DNA of 64,000 nt from Rosenbergiella gaditana. Lineage in GTDB: Bacteria > Pseudomonadota > Gammaproteobacteria > Enterobacterales > Enterobacteriaceae. Each line of letters begins with the position of its first letter. Within the stretch, counting starts at the first letter, position 1. The DNA lies in assembly GCF_018494065.1 (NCBI RefSeq), contig NZ_JABBFR010000017.1:1-64000 (forward strand). Reading direction: 5' to 3'. The notes below the pieces were generated by a model that saw only the letters and a program-made list of their open reading frames with translations, was not told the origin of the DNA and searched no databases. Positions 37,002 to 45,865 of this stretch are shown here, piece by piece. Made by a program: the position numbers and the translations under genes.

Positions 37002-37280
37002 ATGACAGACACGACAGTCACTACTGTTCAACAGAATCAGCTAGAGTTGCTGCAGACGTTGAACTACGACACAGCAGCAGTAACCGAGGCGTTGTCTTTT
37101 ACTCAGAACGACACATTCAAACATAAGCTGTTCATTCAGCAATATGGTCGTGTTTATGCTGAGTCTGACGTTGTTGCACGTACTATTAAAGCAGTGCAAG
37201 AGTCCAAAGAATCCCTTGCCGCATTAGGAGTGACTACAACATCAACGACGACCGCTAGTGATAGCAGCCAAGCGAGTTGA
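37002..37280 (+). CDS. Phage protein, unknown
   Basis: A 92-residue protein following the small membrane protein by three bases. The C-terminal tail is a Thr/Ser-rich stretch (TTTSTTTASDSSQAS). The body (FTQNDTFKHKLFIQQYGRVYAESD) is helical. No family recognised. Confidence 0.5.
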   Translation: MTDTTVTTVQQNQLELLQTLNYDTAAVTEALSFTQNDTFKHKLFIQQYGRVYAESDVVARTIKAVQESKESLAALGVTTTSTTTASDSSQAS

Positions 37281-37336
37281 TATTACAGAGCATTCATAAT
37301 TGAGTGCTCGATAATACTGATTCACGGAGTCTTATT

Positions 37337-37549
37337 ATGAAAGTACAGGTAGCACATCTTTATGATGGTAATCAATTTATGGGATATGGATTAGCAGTTA
37401 ATGGTGAGGTAATCGATGGGCAGGCATCTATAGATATCTCGTCAAATCCAGAGCAGATACCTACGGCTACTGTAGTGTTCCACCTTGATGCCGAGATGAC
37501 AGAGAATCCTGTTCGAGTCGACCTATATAAGTCTAAATGCCAGCTTTAA
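37337..37549 (+). CDS. Phage protein, unknown
   Basis: A 70-residue protein starting MKVQVAHLYDGNQFMGYG, with a GGAG site before the ATG. The predicted strands suggest a small beta-rich fold. It overlaps the HNH gene by 13 bases. No family recognised. Confidence 0.5.
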   Translation: MKVQVAHLYDGNQFMGYGLAVNGEVIDGQASIDISSNPEQIPTATVVFHLDAEMTENPVRVDLYKSKCQL

Positions 37550-37899
37550 TCCCACGCGCCTGCCGTAAGCGTGGCTGTCGAGGTACAACTACCGACCGCT
37601 CAGGCTATTGCTCAGAACATATAGGCGAGAGCTGGTCACAGCATCAACGTGGACAATCAAGGCATCAGCGTGGCTATGGCTCATCCTGGACAAGACTCCG
37701 AGCCGAAACGTTGAAGCGTGATCGTTATATCTGCCAGCAATGCTTGCGTGATGGACATCCATCACCAGCCTCAACCGTTGACCATATCAAGGCGAAAGCA
37801 CATGGGGGTACCGATCATCCGGACAACCTCGAAAGCCTCTGCGTGCCTTGCCACAAGGCGAAAACCAGCCGCGAAAGGATGAAAACCACCATCAAATGA
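37537..37899 (+). CDS. HNH endonuclease (packaging-associated)
   Basis: A 120-residue HNH nuclease. Zinc cysteines are in CQQC and CVPCH; the HNH core is VDHIKAKAHGG ... NLESLCVPCHKAK. In HK97-type phages an HNH protein next to the terminases is needed for cos cleavage. The location just before the small terminase supports that role. Confidence 0.9.
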   Translation: MPALIPRACRKRGCRGTTTDRSGYCSEHIGESWSQHQRGQSRHQRGYGSSWTRLRAETLKRDRYICQQCLRDGHPSPASTVDHIKAKAHGGTDHPDNLESLCVPCHKAKTSRERMKTTIK

Positions 37900-38090
37900 T
37901 AATCATTATCATCGTTGGGGGCAAAAACATCGAAAAAACATTAGAAATGATAATTAATATCATTTAGGTGCCTGCGGGGGAGGGCGGGTCGAAAGTTCAG
38001 GGCTTTAGGCCTTTGGGACCGCCGCCTAACCTTTTTTCGCATCGCCGCAGGTTAGAAAACTTTTTTATGGGGATCCCCAATCAATCATTA
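37896..38090. other. Probable cos / terminase-binding region
   Basis: The 207 bases between HNH and the small terminase carry no gene. They hold two AT-rich palindromes sharing ATGATA half-sites: ATGATAAT-C-ATTATCAT (37896-37912) and AAATGATA-ATTAA-TATCATTT (37945-37965), with centres 51 bp apart. A GC-rich segment (about 37968-38045) follows. In HK97-like phages cos lies here. Exact cut site not resolvable. Confidence 0.5.
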
Positions 38091-38106
38091 ATAGGAGTTT
38101 TCGATT

Positions 38107-38580
38107 ATGCCAGGACCGCCGAAAACCCCGACACCATTGAGGGTGATTAATGGTAACCCATCAAAGCGCCCAATAAATAAAAGCGAACCAAAACCGCCGA
38201 CTGGGGTACCCCCAACACCGAAGCATTTCAGCAAACAAGAAAAATACTGGTTCAAGCGACTCGGTGAGGAGCTTGATTGCATGGGGGTTATCACCACGCT
38301 TGATGGTATGGCGCTGGAGTTACTTATCGGTGCCTACGTTGAGTGGCGAACACACCGCGATGTGCTCGATGAGGAAGGCGAAACTTACACAACTACCACC
38401 ATGACAGGCGATAAGTTGATTAAGGCTCATCCTCGGGTCGGCATGATGGCGGATGCTTGGAAGCGGTTGCGGGGGATGATGTCAGAGTTTGGCATGACTC
38501 CAGCGGCGCGTAGTAAAGTGAATGCTAATACTCCGAGTGAGGTAGATCCTCTGGAAGAATTTCTTAAAGCGAGAGACTAA
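38107..38580 (+). CDS. terS: Terminase small subunit (P27 family)
   Basis: A 157-residue DNA-recognition protein for packaging. The start MPGPPKTPTPLRVINGNPSKRP is the hallmark of the P27 small-terminase family, followed by a proline-rich region and helical core (LDGMALELLIGAYVEWRTH). It overlaps the large-subunit gene by one base (TAATG). Confidence 0.92.
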   Translation: MPGPPKTPTPLRVINGNPSKRPINKSEPKPPTGVPPTPKHFSKQEKYWFKRLGEELDCMGVITTLDGMALELLIGAYVEWRTHRDVLDEEGETYTTTTMTGDKLIKAHPRVGMMADAWKRLRGMMSEFGMTPAARSKVNANTPSEVDPLEEFLKARD

Positions 38581-40310
38581 TGGCTAAAGTTGCTGATGGA
38601 ATACGCTACGCAGAACGAGTCGTGGCGGGCGATATCGTTGCTGGAAAATATGTTAAACAAGCCTGCTCACGCTTTCTGAACGATATCCAGCATGGTGAAG
38701 AACGAGATATTTTCTTTAGTGAAAGCCGTGCGCAACACATCCTTAATTTTTATAAATTTGTACCTCATGTTAAGGGCGATCTGGCTGGAAGACCCATAGA
38801 CCTGATGGACTGGCATATTTTTATTCTGATCAATATTTTCGGCTTTATTACGCCGCTGATTAACGAGCAGACAGGAAAGCAGGTGGTAAACGAGCGCGGT
38901 AAACCGGTAATGGTTCGTCGCTTTCGCACAGCTTACAGCGAAGTTGCCCGTAAAAATGCAAAATCTACGCTCTCATCAGGTATTGGGCTTTATATGGCTG
39001 GCGCAGACGGTGAAGGTGGCGCAGAGGTTTATTCAGCGGCGACGACGCGCGATCAGGCTCGTATCGTATTTAATGATGCGGTAAACATGATCAAGCAGTC
39101 GAAAGCAGCGCTCGGTCGGCTCTTTGAATTCAATAAACTGGCGATATTCCAAGAGCGTACCGCATCCAAGTTCGAACCATTGTCCAGTGATGCAAATAAC
39201 CTCGACGGCTTGAATATTCACTGCGCGATTGTTGATGAGCTTCATGCACATAAAACACGGGCAGTGTGGGATGTTCTTGAAACGGCTACTGGTGCGCGTT
39301 CACAGCCATTATTATTTGGGATCACTACTTCAGGCTTTAACAAAGAGGGCATTTGTTACGAAATTAGGGACTATGCAACCAAGGTCCTTGGCGGGCTGGT
39401 GGATGATGACTCCTTTTTCGGGATTATCTACACGCTAGACGAAGAGGATGATCCTTTCGATGAAACCTTATGGCCTAAGGCTAACCCAGGGCTAGGTATC
39501 TGTAAGCGTTGGGATGATATGCGTCGGCTGGCAAAAAAAGCCCGCGAACAGGTCTCAGCGCGTAATAACTTTTTAACTAAGCACTTAAATATCTGGGTAA
39601 CGGCAGAAACAACCTGGATGGATATTATGAAGTGGGAGGCATGCCCGCCTCTTGCACCAGAACATGAATTGAAATCCTATCCACTGTGGGTCGGCGTGGA
39701 CTTGGCAAACAAAATCGATATTTGCGCGGCTGTCAAAACGTGGCGATCACCCGATGGACACGTTCACGCTGATTTTAAATTTTGGCTACCGGAAGGGCGG
39801 TTAGATCGGTGCTCTCGACAGATGGCTGAGCTTTATCGTAACTGGAGTGAAACCGGCGCACTGACTCTTACCGACGGTGATGTTGTGGATCACGCAGTGA
39901 TTAAAGAGGACCTTATTGCTTGGCTTGCTGGCGAAAATCTTCGCGAGGTCGGTTTTGACCCATGGGGTGCCGTGCAGTTTAGCCTTTCGATGGCCGATGA
40001 AGGTGTACCAATGGTAGAAGTTGCCCAGACGGTTCGTAATCTCTCAGAAGCGATGAAAGAAGTTGAAGCACTAACATTTTCTGGAAAAATTCACCACGAT
40101 AACCACCCAGTGATGAATTGGATGATGAGCAACGTGACAGCGAAGACAGATAAAAACGACAACGTATTCCCGAATAAGTCGACTCCGGAGGCTAAAATCG
40201 ACGGCCCTGTGGCCATGTTTACAGGATTAAGCCGTTTAATACTGAACGGCGGGGACGATAAGCCTGATCTCAGCGGATTTTTTGATAACCCGATAATGAT
40301 AGGTTTCTGA
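38580..40310 (+). CDS. terL: Terminase large subunit
   Basis: A 576-residue packaging motor. The ATPase Walker A-type segment is ARKNAKST at residues 123-130; Walker B is IVDELHAH near residue 220. The C-terminal nuclease domain begins around VGVDLANKIDI near residue 373 and has further acidic residues (TDGDVVDH, GFDPWGA). The protein ends with a hydrophobic tail typical of the Terminase_1 family. Confidence 0.95.
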   Translation: MAKVADGIRYAERVVAGDIVAGKYVKQACSRFLNDIQHGEERDIFFSESRAQHILNFYKFVPHVKGDLAGRPIDLMDWHIFILINIFGFITPLINEQTGKQVVNERGKPVMVRRFRTAYSEVARKNAKSTLSSGIGLYMAGADGEGGAEVYSAATTRDQARIVFNDAVNMIKQSKAALGRLFEFNKLAIFQERTASKFEPLSSDANNLDGLNIHCAIVDELHAHKTRAVWDVLETATGARSQPLLFGITTSGFNKEGICYEIRDYATKVLGGLVDDDSFFGIIYTLDEEDDPFDETLWPKANPGLGICKRWDDMRRLAKKAREQVSARNNFLTKHLNIWVTAETTWMDIMKWEACPPLAPEHELKSYPLWVGVDLANKIDICAAVKTWRSPDGHVHADFKFWLPEGRLDRCSRQMAELYRNWSETGALTLTDGDVVDHAVIKEDLIAWLAGENLREVGFDPWGAVQFSLSMADEGVPMVEVAQTVRNLSEAMKEVEALTFSGKIHHDNHPVMNWMMSNVTAKTDKNDNVFPNKSTPEAKIDGPVAMFTGLSRLILNGGDDKPDLSGFFDNPIMIGF

Positions 40311-41614
40311 TGAAAACACATAAACAGCCCGGAAAATTAAAGAGTGCACTGCTGGACTGGCTGGGGGTTCCTATCGAGTTAACCACCGGTACATTTTGGC
40401 AGGAATGGATGGGGAGGAGTAGTAGCGGTAAGGTTGTATCGGCTGAGAAGGCTATCCATCTTTCTGCAGTATGGGCCTGCGTGCGACTGCTCAGTGAATC
40501 AATATCAACATTGCCGCTAAAGATTTACCACCGAGAGGCTGATGGCTCGCGTAAAGTTGCTCTTGATCATCCAGCATACAAAATCCTCTGCAGGCGACCA
40601 AATTTAGAAATGACACCGTCACGTTTCATGTTGATGTTAGTCGCTAGCCTGTGTTTAAGAGGTAATGCTTTCATCGAAAAGAAAATGATCGGTGCTAAGT
40701 TGGTGTCGCTTGTCCCGCTGTTGCCACAAAATATGGTGGTAAAGCGTCTGGACAATGGGTTATTGCAGTATACCTATACCGATGGTAATGGGGAACGCGT
40801 GATACCTATTAAGAACTTGATGCACATTCGTGGTTTTGGGCTCGATGGCGTCTGCGGAATGATGCCAATGAAGACTGGTCGTGATGTTATTGGTTCTGCA
40901 ATGGCTGTAGAAGAATCAGCAGCTAAAATATTTGATAATGGGTTGCAAAGTTCTGGCTTTCTATCTTCCGAACAGCCGTTGAATGAAGATCAGAGAGAAA
41001 GACTTCGCGGTTACATGGCATCATTTACCGGGTCGAAAAATGCCGGAAAGATAATGGTACTGGAAGGTGGGTTGAAGTATCAAAACGTCACGATGAATCC
41101 TGAAGATGCACAGATGCTAGAGTCACGAGCCTTTAGTATTGAAGAGATTTGCCGCTGGTTCAGAGTTCCCCCCTTTATGGTTGGCCACGCTGATAAACAG
41201 AGTAGTTGGGCATCCAGTGTTGAAGGTATGAACCTACAATTTCTCACCAATACACTGCGCCCGATGCTAGTAAATATTGAGCAAGAAATCTCTCGCTGCC
41301 TCCTAGATAGTGACGATGATTTGTTTGCCGAGTTTTCAGTAGAAGGTTTATTGCGTGCTGATAGTGCAGGGCGCTCTGCCTACTACACTACTGCCCTTCA
41401 AAATGGGTGGATGTCACGTAACGACGTGCGCCGACTTGAAAACCTACCGCCAATTGAAGGCGGCGATATTTATACTGTGCAGCTTAACTTAACGCCATTG
41501 GAAGATCTTAAGCAGAACAGCCAGGCAGCTCAGGCAAAGCAAATTAAGGCACTACACAGTTATCTTTTTCCAGATATACCCTTCGAGCAATCACCGCTGA
41601 ATAAAGCGGCATAG
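40310..41614 (+). CDS. Portal protein (HK97 family)
   Basis: A 434-residue protein that forms the dodecameric DNA channel at one head vertex. Conserved blocks are AVWACVRLLSESISTLPLKIY near residue 50, HIRGFGLDGVCG, and the helical clip region ENGLQ/FRVPPFMVGHADKQSSW near residue 300. The gene overlaps the large terminase stop. Confidence 0.95.
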   Translation: MKTHKQPGKLKSALLDWLGVPIELTTGTFWQEWMGRSSSGKVVSAEKAIHLSAVWACVRLLSESISTLPLKIYHREADGSRKVALDHPAYKILCRRPNLEMTPSRFMLMLVASLCLRGNAFIEKKMIGAKLVSLVPLLPQNMVVKRLDNGLLQYTYTDGNGERVIPIKNLMHIRGFGLDGVCGMMPMKTGRDVIGSAMAVEESAAKIFDNGLQSSGFLSSEQPLNEDQRERLRGYMASFTGSKNAGKIMVLEGGLKYQNVTMNPEDAQMLESRAFSIEEICRWFRVPPFMVGHADKQSSWASSVEGMNLQFLTNTLRPMLVNIEQEISRCLLDSDDDLFAEFSVEGLLRADSAGRSAYYTTALQNGWMSRNDVRRLENLPPIEGGDIYTVQLNLTPLEDLKQNSQAAQAKQIKALHSYLFPDIPFEQSPLNKAA

Positions 41615-41625
41615 GAGCGAATCCC

Positions 41626-42474
41626 ATGACAATAAAAAGCCTACCGGCTGCACCGGTGGGGCGACCTGCTGCGCTTAAAAATCGTGATCTACCTGCTGCA
41701 ACTTTGGCGCGTTGGGATGGTTCGATTAAAGCTGCCAATACTGATGACAACAGTATTTCAATTTTCGATGTGATTGGTGCTGACTACTGGGGGGACGGTG
41801 TAACAGCTAGCCGTATCGCTGGCGCACTACGATCGCTTGGTGGAGCCGATGTCACGGTAAATATCAATTCACCCGGTGGCGATATGTTCGAGGGATTAGC
41901 CATATATAACCTGCTTCGTGAATACCAAGGAAAAGTCACCATAAAGGTATTGGGGCTAGCCGCATCCGCGGCATCGGTGATCGCTATGGCTGGTGACGAT
42001 ATCCAAATTGGACGAGGGGCTTTTTTGATGATCCACAATTGCTGGGTCATTGCTATGGGTAACAGGCATGACTTATCTCAGGCTGCGAGCGATATGGAGC
42101 CTTTCGACCAAGCAATGGCCGATATCTATTCTGCCCGCACTGGCCTAAGTAATCAGGATATTGCCAACATGATGGACGGAGAGACCTATATCGGCGGCAG
42201 CGATGCAGTTGAGAAAGGTTTCGCTGACCGCTTGTTATCAGCCGATGAGATCTCCGATGGAGACGATAGCCCGAGTGCAGCACTGCGCAAGATTGATGCG
42301 TTGCTAGCTAAATCTGATACACCACGATCTGAGCGTCGAAAACTTCTTAAAGCTTTAGCAGGCAGCAAGCCGGGCGCTGCTGCCACTCCCGAGGGTATGC
42401 CGAGCGCTACCGAAAATATCAATCCCGAATCAATCGAACAACTTGAAAACGCACTAGCCGCGTTTGGTCAATAA
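41626..42474 (+). CDS. Head maturation protease (ClpP-like)
   Basis: A 282-residue serine protease of the ClpP-related phage class. NSPGGDMFEGLAIYN is the substrate groove, the nucleophile Ser is in GLAASAASVIAMAG, His lies in LMIHNCW, and the last acid is in the DMEPFDQAMADIY helix. It cuts the capsid scaffold domain and itself during head maturation. Confidence 0.94.
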   Translation: MTIKSLPAAPVGRPAALKNRDLPAATLARWDGSIKAANTDDNSISIFDVIGADYWGDGVTASRIAGALRSLGGADVTVNINSPGGDMFEGLAIYNLLREYQGKVTIKVLGLAASAASVIAMAGDDIQIGRGAFLMIHNCWVIAMGNRHDLSQAASDMEPFDQAMADIYSARTGLSNQDIANMMDGETYIGGSDAVEKGFADRLLSADEISDGDDSPSAALRKIDALLAKSDTPRSERRKLLKALAGSKPGAAATPEGMPSATENINPESIEQLENALAAFGQ

Positions 42475-42483
42475 GGATTAGCT

Positions 42484-43713
42484 ATGTCTGATATTAATGA
42501 ACTACTGAAGAAAGTTTCCGCAAAACTGGAAGAAGTTGACGGAAAATATAGCAAAAAAGCAGAGGCAGCACTGAAGGAAGCGCAAGCTTCTGGCACATTA
42601 TCTTCTGAGACAAAAGACGCCGTGGATAAGATGGCGACTGAATTTAACGCACTAAAAGAAGCGAATAAAACGCTTAAGGCATCAGTCGGTGATTTAGAAC
42701 AGCATGTGGCTCAGATGCCACTTGCAAACGCGCAGCAAGTTGTCCAGACAGTTGGCCAGACGGTCATTAGCTCTGAGGCACTCAAGGCGTTTGCAGCAAG
42801 TATCGAAGGTGGAAAGCGGGTTAATGTCCCGATTAACGCAGCACTTTTGTCTACTGACGTCGCGAAGGATGTTGTCCAGCCGCAACGTTTGCCTGGTATC
42901 GACACTGCACCTAAACAGCGGCTCTTCATTCGCGACCTTATCGCTCCAGGACGTACCAGCGCACCGGCTATCTTCTGGGTCCAACAAACTGGTTTTACTA
43001 ATAAAGCGGCAGTTGTACCAGAGGGTACGACTAAGCCGTACAGCGACATCCAGTTTGAAACACAGATTACGCCAGTCACCACCATCGCTCATATGTTTAA
43101 AGCATCTAAGCAGATCCTTGATGATTTTGCGCAGTTACAGTCAACTGTCGATGCTGAGATGCAGTACGGGCTGAAGTATGTTGAAGAGCAAGAGATTCTG
43201 TTCGGTGACGGTACTGGCGCTCATTTAAAAGGTATCGTCCCGCAAGCCTCTAAGTTTGCGGCGCAATTTACCGTTGCGAGTCAGAATGGTATCGATGATC
43301 TGCGTCTTGCGATGTTACAAGCTCAGCTTGCACGGTTCCCTGCCTCGGGTCATGTACTGCACTTTATCGATTGGGCGAAAATCGAACTGACTAAAGACAG
43401 TTTAGGTCGCTACATTCTGGCTAACCCATCCGCGTTAACCGGACCAACGTTATGGGGCTTACCTGTTGTCGCCACCGAGGCTGCGGCTTTCCAAGGGAAG
43501 TTCCTAACCGGTGCATTTAACGCGGCAGCGCAACTGTTCGACCGTGAAGATGCGAATGTCGTTATCTCAACCGAAAACTCCGACGACTTCGAGAAAAACA
43601 TGATCTCGATTCGTTGCGAAGAACGTTTGGCTCTTGCAGTGAAGCGCCCTGAAGCATTCATTTACGGTGACTTCACCGTACCGGCAGCTTCTGGTAATTC
43701 ATCCGGGAAGTAA
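42484..43713 (+). CDS. Major capsid protein (HK97 fold)
   Basis: A 409-residue coat protein. The first 100 or so residues are a coiled-coil scaffold domain (KKVSAKLEEVDGKYSKKAEAAL). The mature part has the HK97 pattern: VVPEGTTKPYSDIQFE, AHMFKASKQILDDF, and the P-domain YILANPSALTGPTLWGLPVV. The protease gene upstream should remove the scaffold domain. Confidence 0.95.
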   Translation: MSDINELLKKVSAKLEEVDGKYSKKAEAALKEAQASGTLSSETKDAVDKMATEFNALKEANKTLKASVGDLEQHVAQMPLANAQQVVQTVGQTVISSEALKAFAASIEGGKRVNVPINAALLSTDVAKDVVQPQRLPGIDTAPKQRLFIRDLIAPGRTSAPAIFWVQQTGFTNKAAVVPEGTTKPYSDIQFETQITPVTTIAHMFKASKQILDDFAQLQSTVDAEMQYGLKYVEEQEILFGDGTGAHLKGIVPQASKFAAQFTVASQNGIDDLRLAMLQAQLARFPASGHVLHFIDWAKIELTKDSLGRYILANPSALTGPTLWGLPVVATEAAAFQGKFLTGAFNAAAQLFDREDANVVISTENSDDFEKNMISIRCEERLALAVKRPEAFIYGDFTVPAASGNSSGK

Positions 43714-43722
43714 TGATAGATA

Positions 43723-43744
43723 GGCGGCAGTCTGCCGCCTTTTA
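43723..43744 (+). terminator. Hairpin after the capsid gene
   Basis: GGCGGCAG and CTGCCGCC form a tight stem followed by TTTT. It may trim expression of downstream genes relative to the capsid. Confidence 0.7.
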
Positions 43745-43755
43745 AGCGAGGGTCT

Positions 43756-43977
43756 ATGAAACTACTAGCGAAAAAACCACTGTTAGTAGCAGGTGACGTT
43801 ATCGCTGAAGGTGAATTATTCACAGTTACCGAACAGCGTGGACGTGAACTTGTTTTACTCGGCTATGCAACCCTAGCGGATAGCAAAAAGGTCGAGATCG
43901 TTACCCAGAATGACTCCGTAACAAAACCATCACAACGTGTTCGTGTCAAAAAGGCGGTAGATGATGCTGAAAGTTGA
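43756..43977 (+). CDS. Small head-region protein, unknown
   Basis: A 73-residue protein between capsid and the connector gene: MKLLAKKPLLVAGDVIAEGELF with a basic C-terminal tail. Such small genes are usual at this site in HK97-type heads. It overlaps the next gene by 17 bases. Confidence 0.6.
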   Translation: MKLLAKKPLLVAGDVIAEGELFTVTEQRGRELVLLGYATLADSKKVEIVTQNDSVTKPSQRVRVKKAVDDAES

Positions 43978-44290
43978 GCAGGTGAAGCTGCATTGCCGAA
44001 TCGATGGTAGTGATACTGACGAAGACGAATGGATCTCGGCAAGAATAAAGGCAGCCTCTCGTTATGTCGAAACCTACACTCGCAGGAAGCTATTCGACTC
44101 AGCAGACGATGTTAACTATCTGAGTGAACCGTTTCGCCTTCTCTATGATGCTGATATTGAGACTGCAATGCTTATGCTGGTGGGGCACTGGTACGCAAAC
44201 AGAGAAGCAGTTATCACCAATGGTAGCTCTTCAGCCGTCGATCTCGCTGTTGATTCACTACTCCAACCCTATCGTATTTACGGAGTGTAG
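43961..44290 (+). CDS. Head-tail connector (gp6-like)
   Basis: A 109-residue helical protein: VEQVKLHCRIDGSDTDEDEWISARIKAASRYVETYTRRKL is the HK97 gp6 / DNA-packaging adaptor signature. It forms the ring below the portal. Start at ATG 43961 or 43964. Confidence 0.88.
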   Translation: MMLKVEQVKLHCRIDGSDTDEDEWISARIKAASRYVETYTRRKLFDSADDVNYLSEPFRLLYDADIETAMLMLVGHWYANREAVITNGSSSAVDLAVDSLLQPYRIYGV

Positions 44291-44293
44291 CTC

Positions 44294-44449
44294 ATGGCTT
44301 GTGCTGGTTGTGAGCGCCGCCGCGCGTGGGTTAAAGAAATGATGAGGTTAGCTAATGAACGACTCCATGGTCGAAGCGCTAATTCTAGCGATAAACGAAC
44401 AGACGAAAGCCCAGCAAGCTCAGACAAAGGCAATACTGGCACTGGCTGA
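44294..44449 (+). CDS. Small CxxC phage protein
   Basis: A 51-residue protein starting MACAGCERRRAWVKEMMRLA. Short proteins with this start are frequent between connector and adaptor genes of siphophages. The 3' half overlaps the following gene by 95 bases in another frame. Confidence 0.5.
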   Translation: MACAGCERRRAWVKEMMRLANERLHGRSANSSDKRTDESPASSDKGNTGTG

Positions 44450-44636
44450 ATCTAACCAGCAACTAATAGGCCTGTTAATTGATGATTCTGAAGTAGTGGA
44501 AGACGAACCGAATCGTGTTCAGGTTTATTTGAACGGTCAGCCAACAGAAGAGCAACTTTCTCAGATCAGAAAAGCCACGTCGGATGCAGCGCAACAAGGT
44601 TACCTTCACGTCCAAAGGCCATTAGGAGGTCGGTAG
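44355..44636 (+). CDS. Phage protein, unknown (coiled-coil)
   Basis: A 93-residue protein. Residues 5-42 form a Gln/Ala-rich helix likely to be a coiled coil (EALILAINEQTKAQQAQTKA). The C-terminal half (QVYLNGQPTEEQLSQIRKATSDAAQQGYL) is conserved in related phages as I recall. The ATG follows GAGG. Function unknown. Confidence 0.55.
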   Translation: MNDSMVEALILAINEQTKAQQAQTKAILALAESNQQLIGLLIDDSEVVEDEPNRVQVYLNGQPTEEQLSQIRKATSDAAQQGYLHVQRPLGGR

Positions 44637-44969
44637 ATGAACGCTGGAAAACTCCGTCACCGTGTTGAGCTACAGAGATTTATTGAAACTCAAAACCCTG
44701 AAACGGGAGCTGTCATTAGAGGGTTTAGTACAGTCGCTAAACTCTGGGCTGAAGTGGTCCCATCCTCCGTGCGTGAGTTTATTGCTGCACAATCAGAGCA
44801 GAGCGAAGTAACAGGGCGTATCACGCTTCGTTATCGTCCCGATATCACCAATAAATACCGTATTGTTTATCGCGGTAAAGTTTACGACATTATTGGTGTA
44901 CTTCCTGATCCCGAAAGCGGCATCGAATACCTCACCTTGGCGATAAAGGAGGGCGTGAGTGATGGCTGA
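44637..44969 (+). CDS. Head-tail adaptor / head closure protein
   Basis: A 110-residue protein of the SPP1 gp16-like head closure family: MNAGKLRHRVELQRF start, WAEVVPSSVREFIAA, then YRIVYRGKVYDIIGVLPDPE. It seals the portal before tail joining. It overlaps the next gene by eight bases. Confidence 0.88.
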   Translation: MNAGKLRHRVELQRFIETQNPETGAVIRGFSTVAKLWAEVVPSSVREFIAAQSEQSEVTGRITLRYRPDITNKYRIVYRGKVYDIIGVLPDPESGIEYLTLAIKEGVSDG

Positions 44970-45447
44970 TGGTGTTCAACTTAAAATCGATGGGCTTGCA
45001 GCGCTAAAGGGTAAACTTAGCGAGATATCGGACGACTTACGCAGAAAAAGCGGAAGAGCTGCGCTGCGTAAGGCTGCTAACGTTATTGCTGCCAAAGCAA
45101 GAAGTAATGCGTTACGTGTCGATGATCCTCACACGGGTCGTAGCATTGCCGATAACATCGCTTTGCGCTGGAACGGTAGATTATTTAAGCGTACTGGTAA
45201 CCTTGGTTTCAGAGTCGGCGTATTGCACGGCGCGGTACTGAAAAATCATCCTGATAAGGGGATGAACGCACCCACACCGCACTGGCGATTACTTGAGTTT
45301 GGTACCGAGAAAATGAAAGCTCAGCCGATTATGCGCCCGGCCATCGAATCGAGTGTTAATGAGGTTATTTCAACCTTTACCACCGAGTATGAAAAAGGCA
45401 TCGATCGCGCGATTAAGCGAGCACAGAAAAAGGGAGTTGACCCATGA
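44962..45447 (+). CDS. HK97 gp10-like neck/tail protein
   Basis: A 161-residue basic protein. The N-terminal VQLKIDGLAALKGKLSEI and the LRKAANVIAAKARSNA helix, then the C-terminal PHWRLLEFGTEKMKAQPIMRPAIE, are typical of the HK97 gp10 family involved in tail completion. The ATG at 44962 with AAGGAGG upstream is preferred to the GTG at 44959. Confidence 0.9.
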   Translation: MADGVQLKIDGLAALKGKLSEISDDLRRKSGRAALRKAANVIAAKARSNALRVDDPHTGRSIADNIALRWNGRLFKRTGNLGFRVGVLHGAVLKNHPDKGMNAPTPHWRLLEFGTEKMKAQPIMRPAIESSVNEVISTFTTEYEKGIDRAIKRAQKKGVDP

Positions 45448-45809
45448 TTGCGCCAATATTTGCTGTCTGCAGTAAAGACGCAACTGTTAAGCAGTTATTA
45501 GGGACCTCACCAGTCAGGCTCTATCCCTTTGGCCAGCACTATGACAACGTGGTTTACCCCTACGTAGTATGGCAGAACGTGGGTGGAGAGCCTGAGAACT
45601 ATCTGGGTAATCGTCCTGATATTGATCGCTTCAGTATCCAGATCGATGTTTATGCTAATAGCGACTCTGAAGTTTTAGCCGTGGCCAGCGCAATCCGCGA
45701 TGCACTTGAAGTTGTCGCGTATGTCGTTCGGTGGGGCCAGCAAACTATGGACAGTGAAACTAAGAAGTACCGCTATTCATTCGATATTGATTGGCTTGTT
45801 CATCGTTAA
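45444..45809 (+). CDS. Tail completion protein (DUF3168)
   Basis: A 121-residue protein with the DUF3168 pattern (VRLYPFGQHYDNVVYPYVVWQNVGGEPENYL, RFSIQIDVYA). The family forms the tail-terminator interface at the top of the tail tube. It overlaps the preceding gene by ATGA. Confidence 0.88.
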   Translation: MIAPIFAVCSKDATVKQLLGTSPVRLYPFGQHYDNVVYPYVVWQNVGGEPENYLGNRPDIDRFSIQIDVYANSDSEVLAVASAIRDALEVVAYVVRWGQQTMDSETKKYRYSFDIDWLVHR

Positions 45810-45828
45810 TTTCACTTCACTCTTACAC

Positions 45829-45850
45829 AACCCGCTACGGCGGGTTTTTT
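45829..45850 (+). terminator. Intergenic terminator-like hairpin
   Basis: ACCCGC/GCGGGT with a short loop and T-run, between the tail completion and tail tube genes. Confidence 0.8.
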
Positions 45851-45865
45851 ATTGGAGAAATCTCT

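Noticed and set aside
37896-37912. A functional Fur-regulated promoter
   Set aside because: The palindrome resembles a Fur box, but there is no promoter or iron gene next to it; the cos-region explanation is at least as good, so I do not annotate it as a Fur site.
42694-43174. Long alternate frames on both strands inside the capsid gene
   Set aside because: No domains and no coupled start sites; they are shadows of a strongly biased, highly expressed gene.
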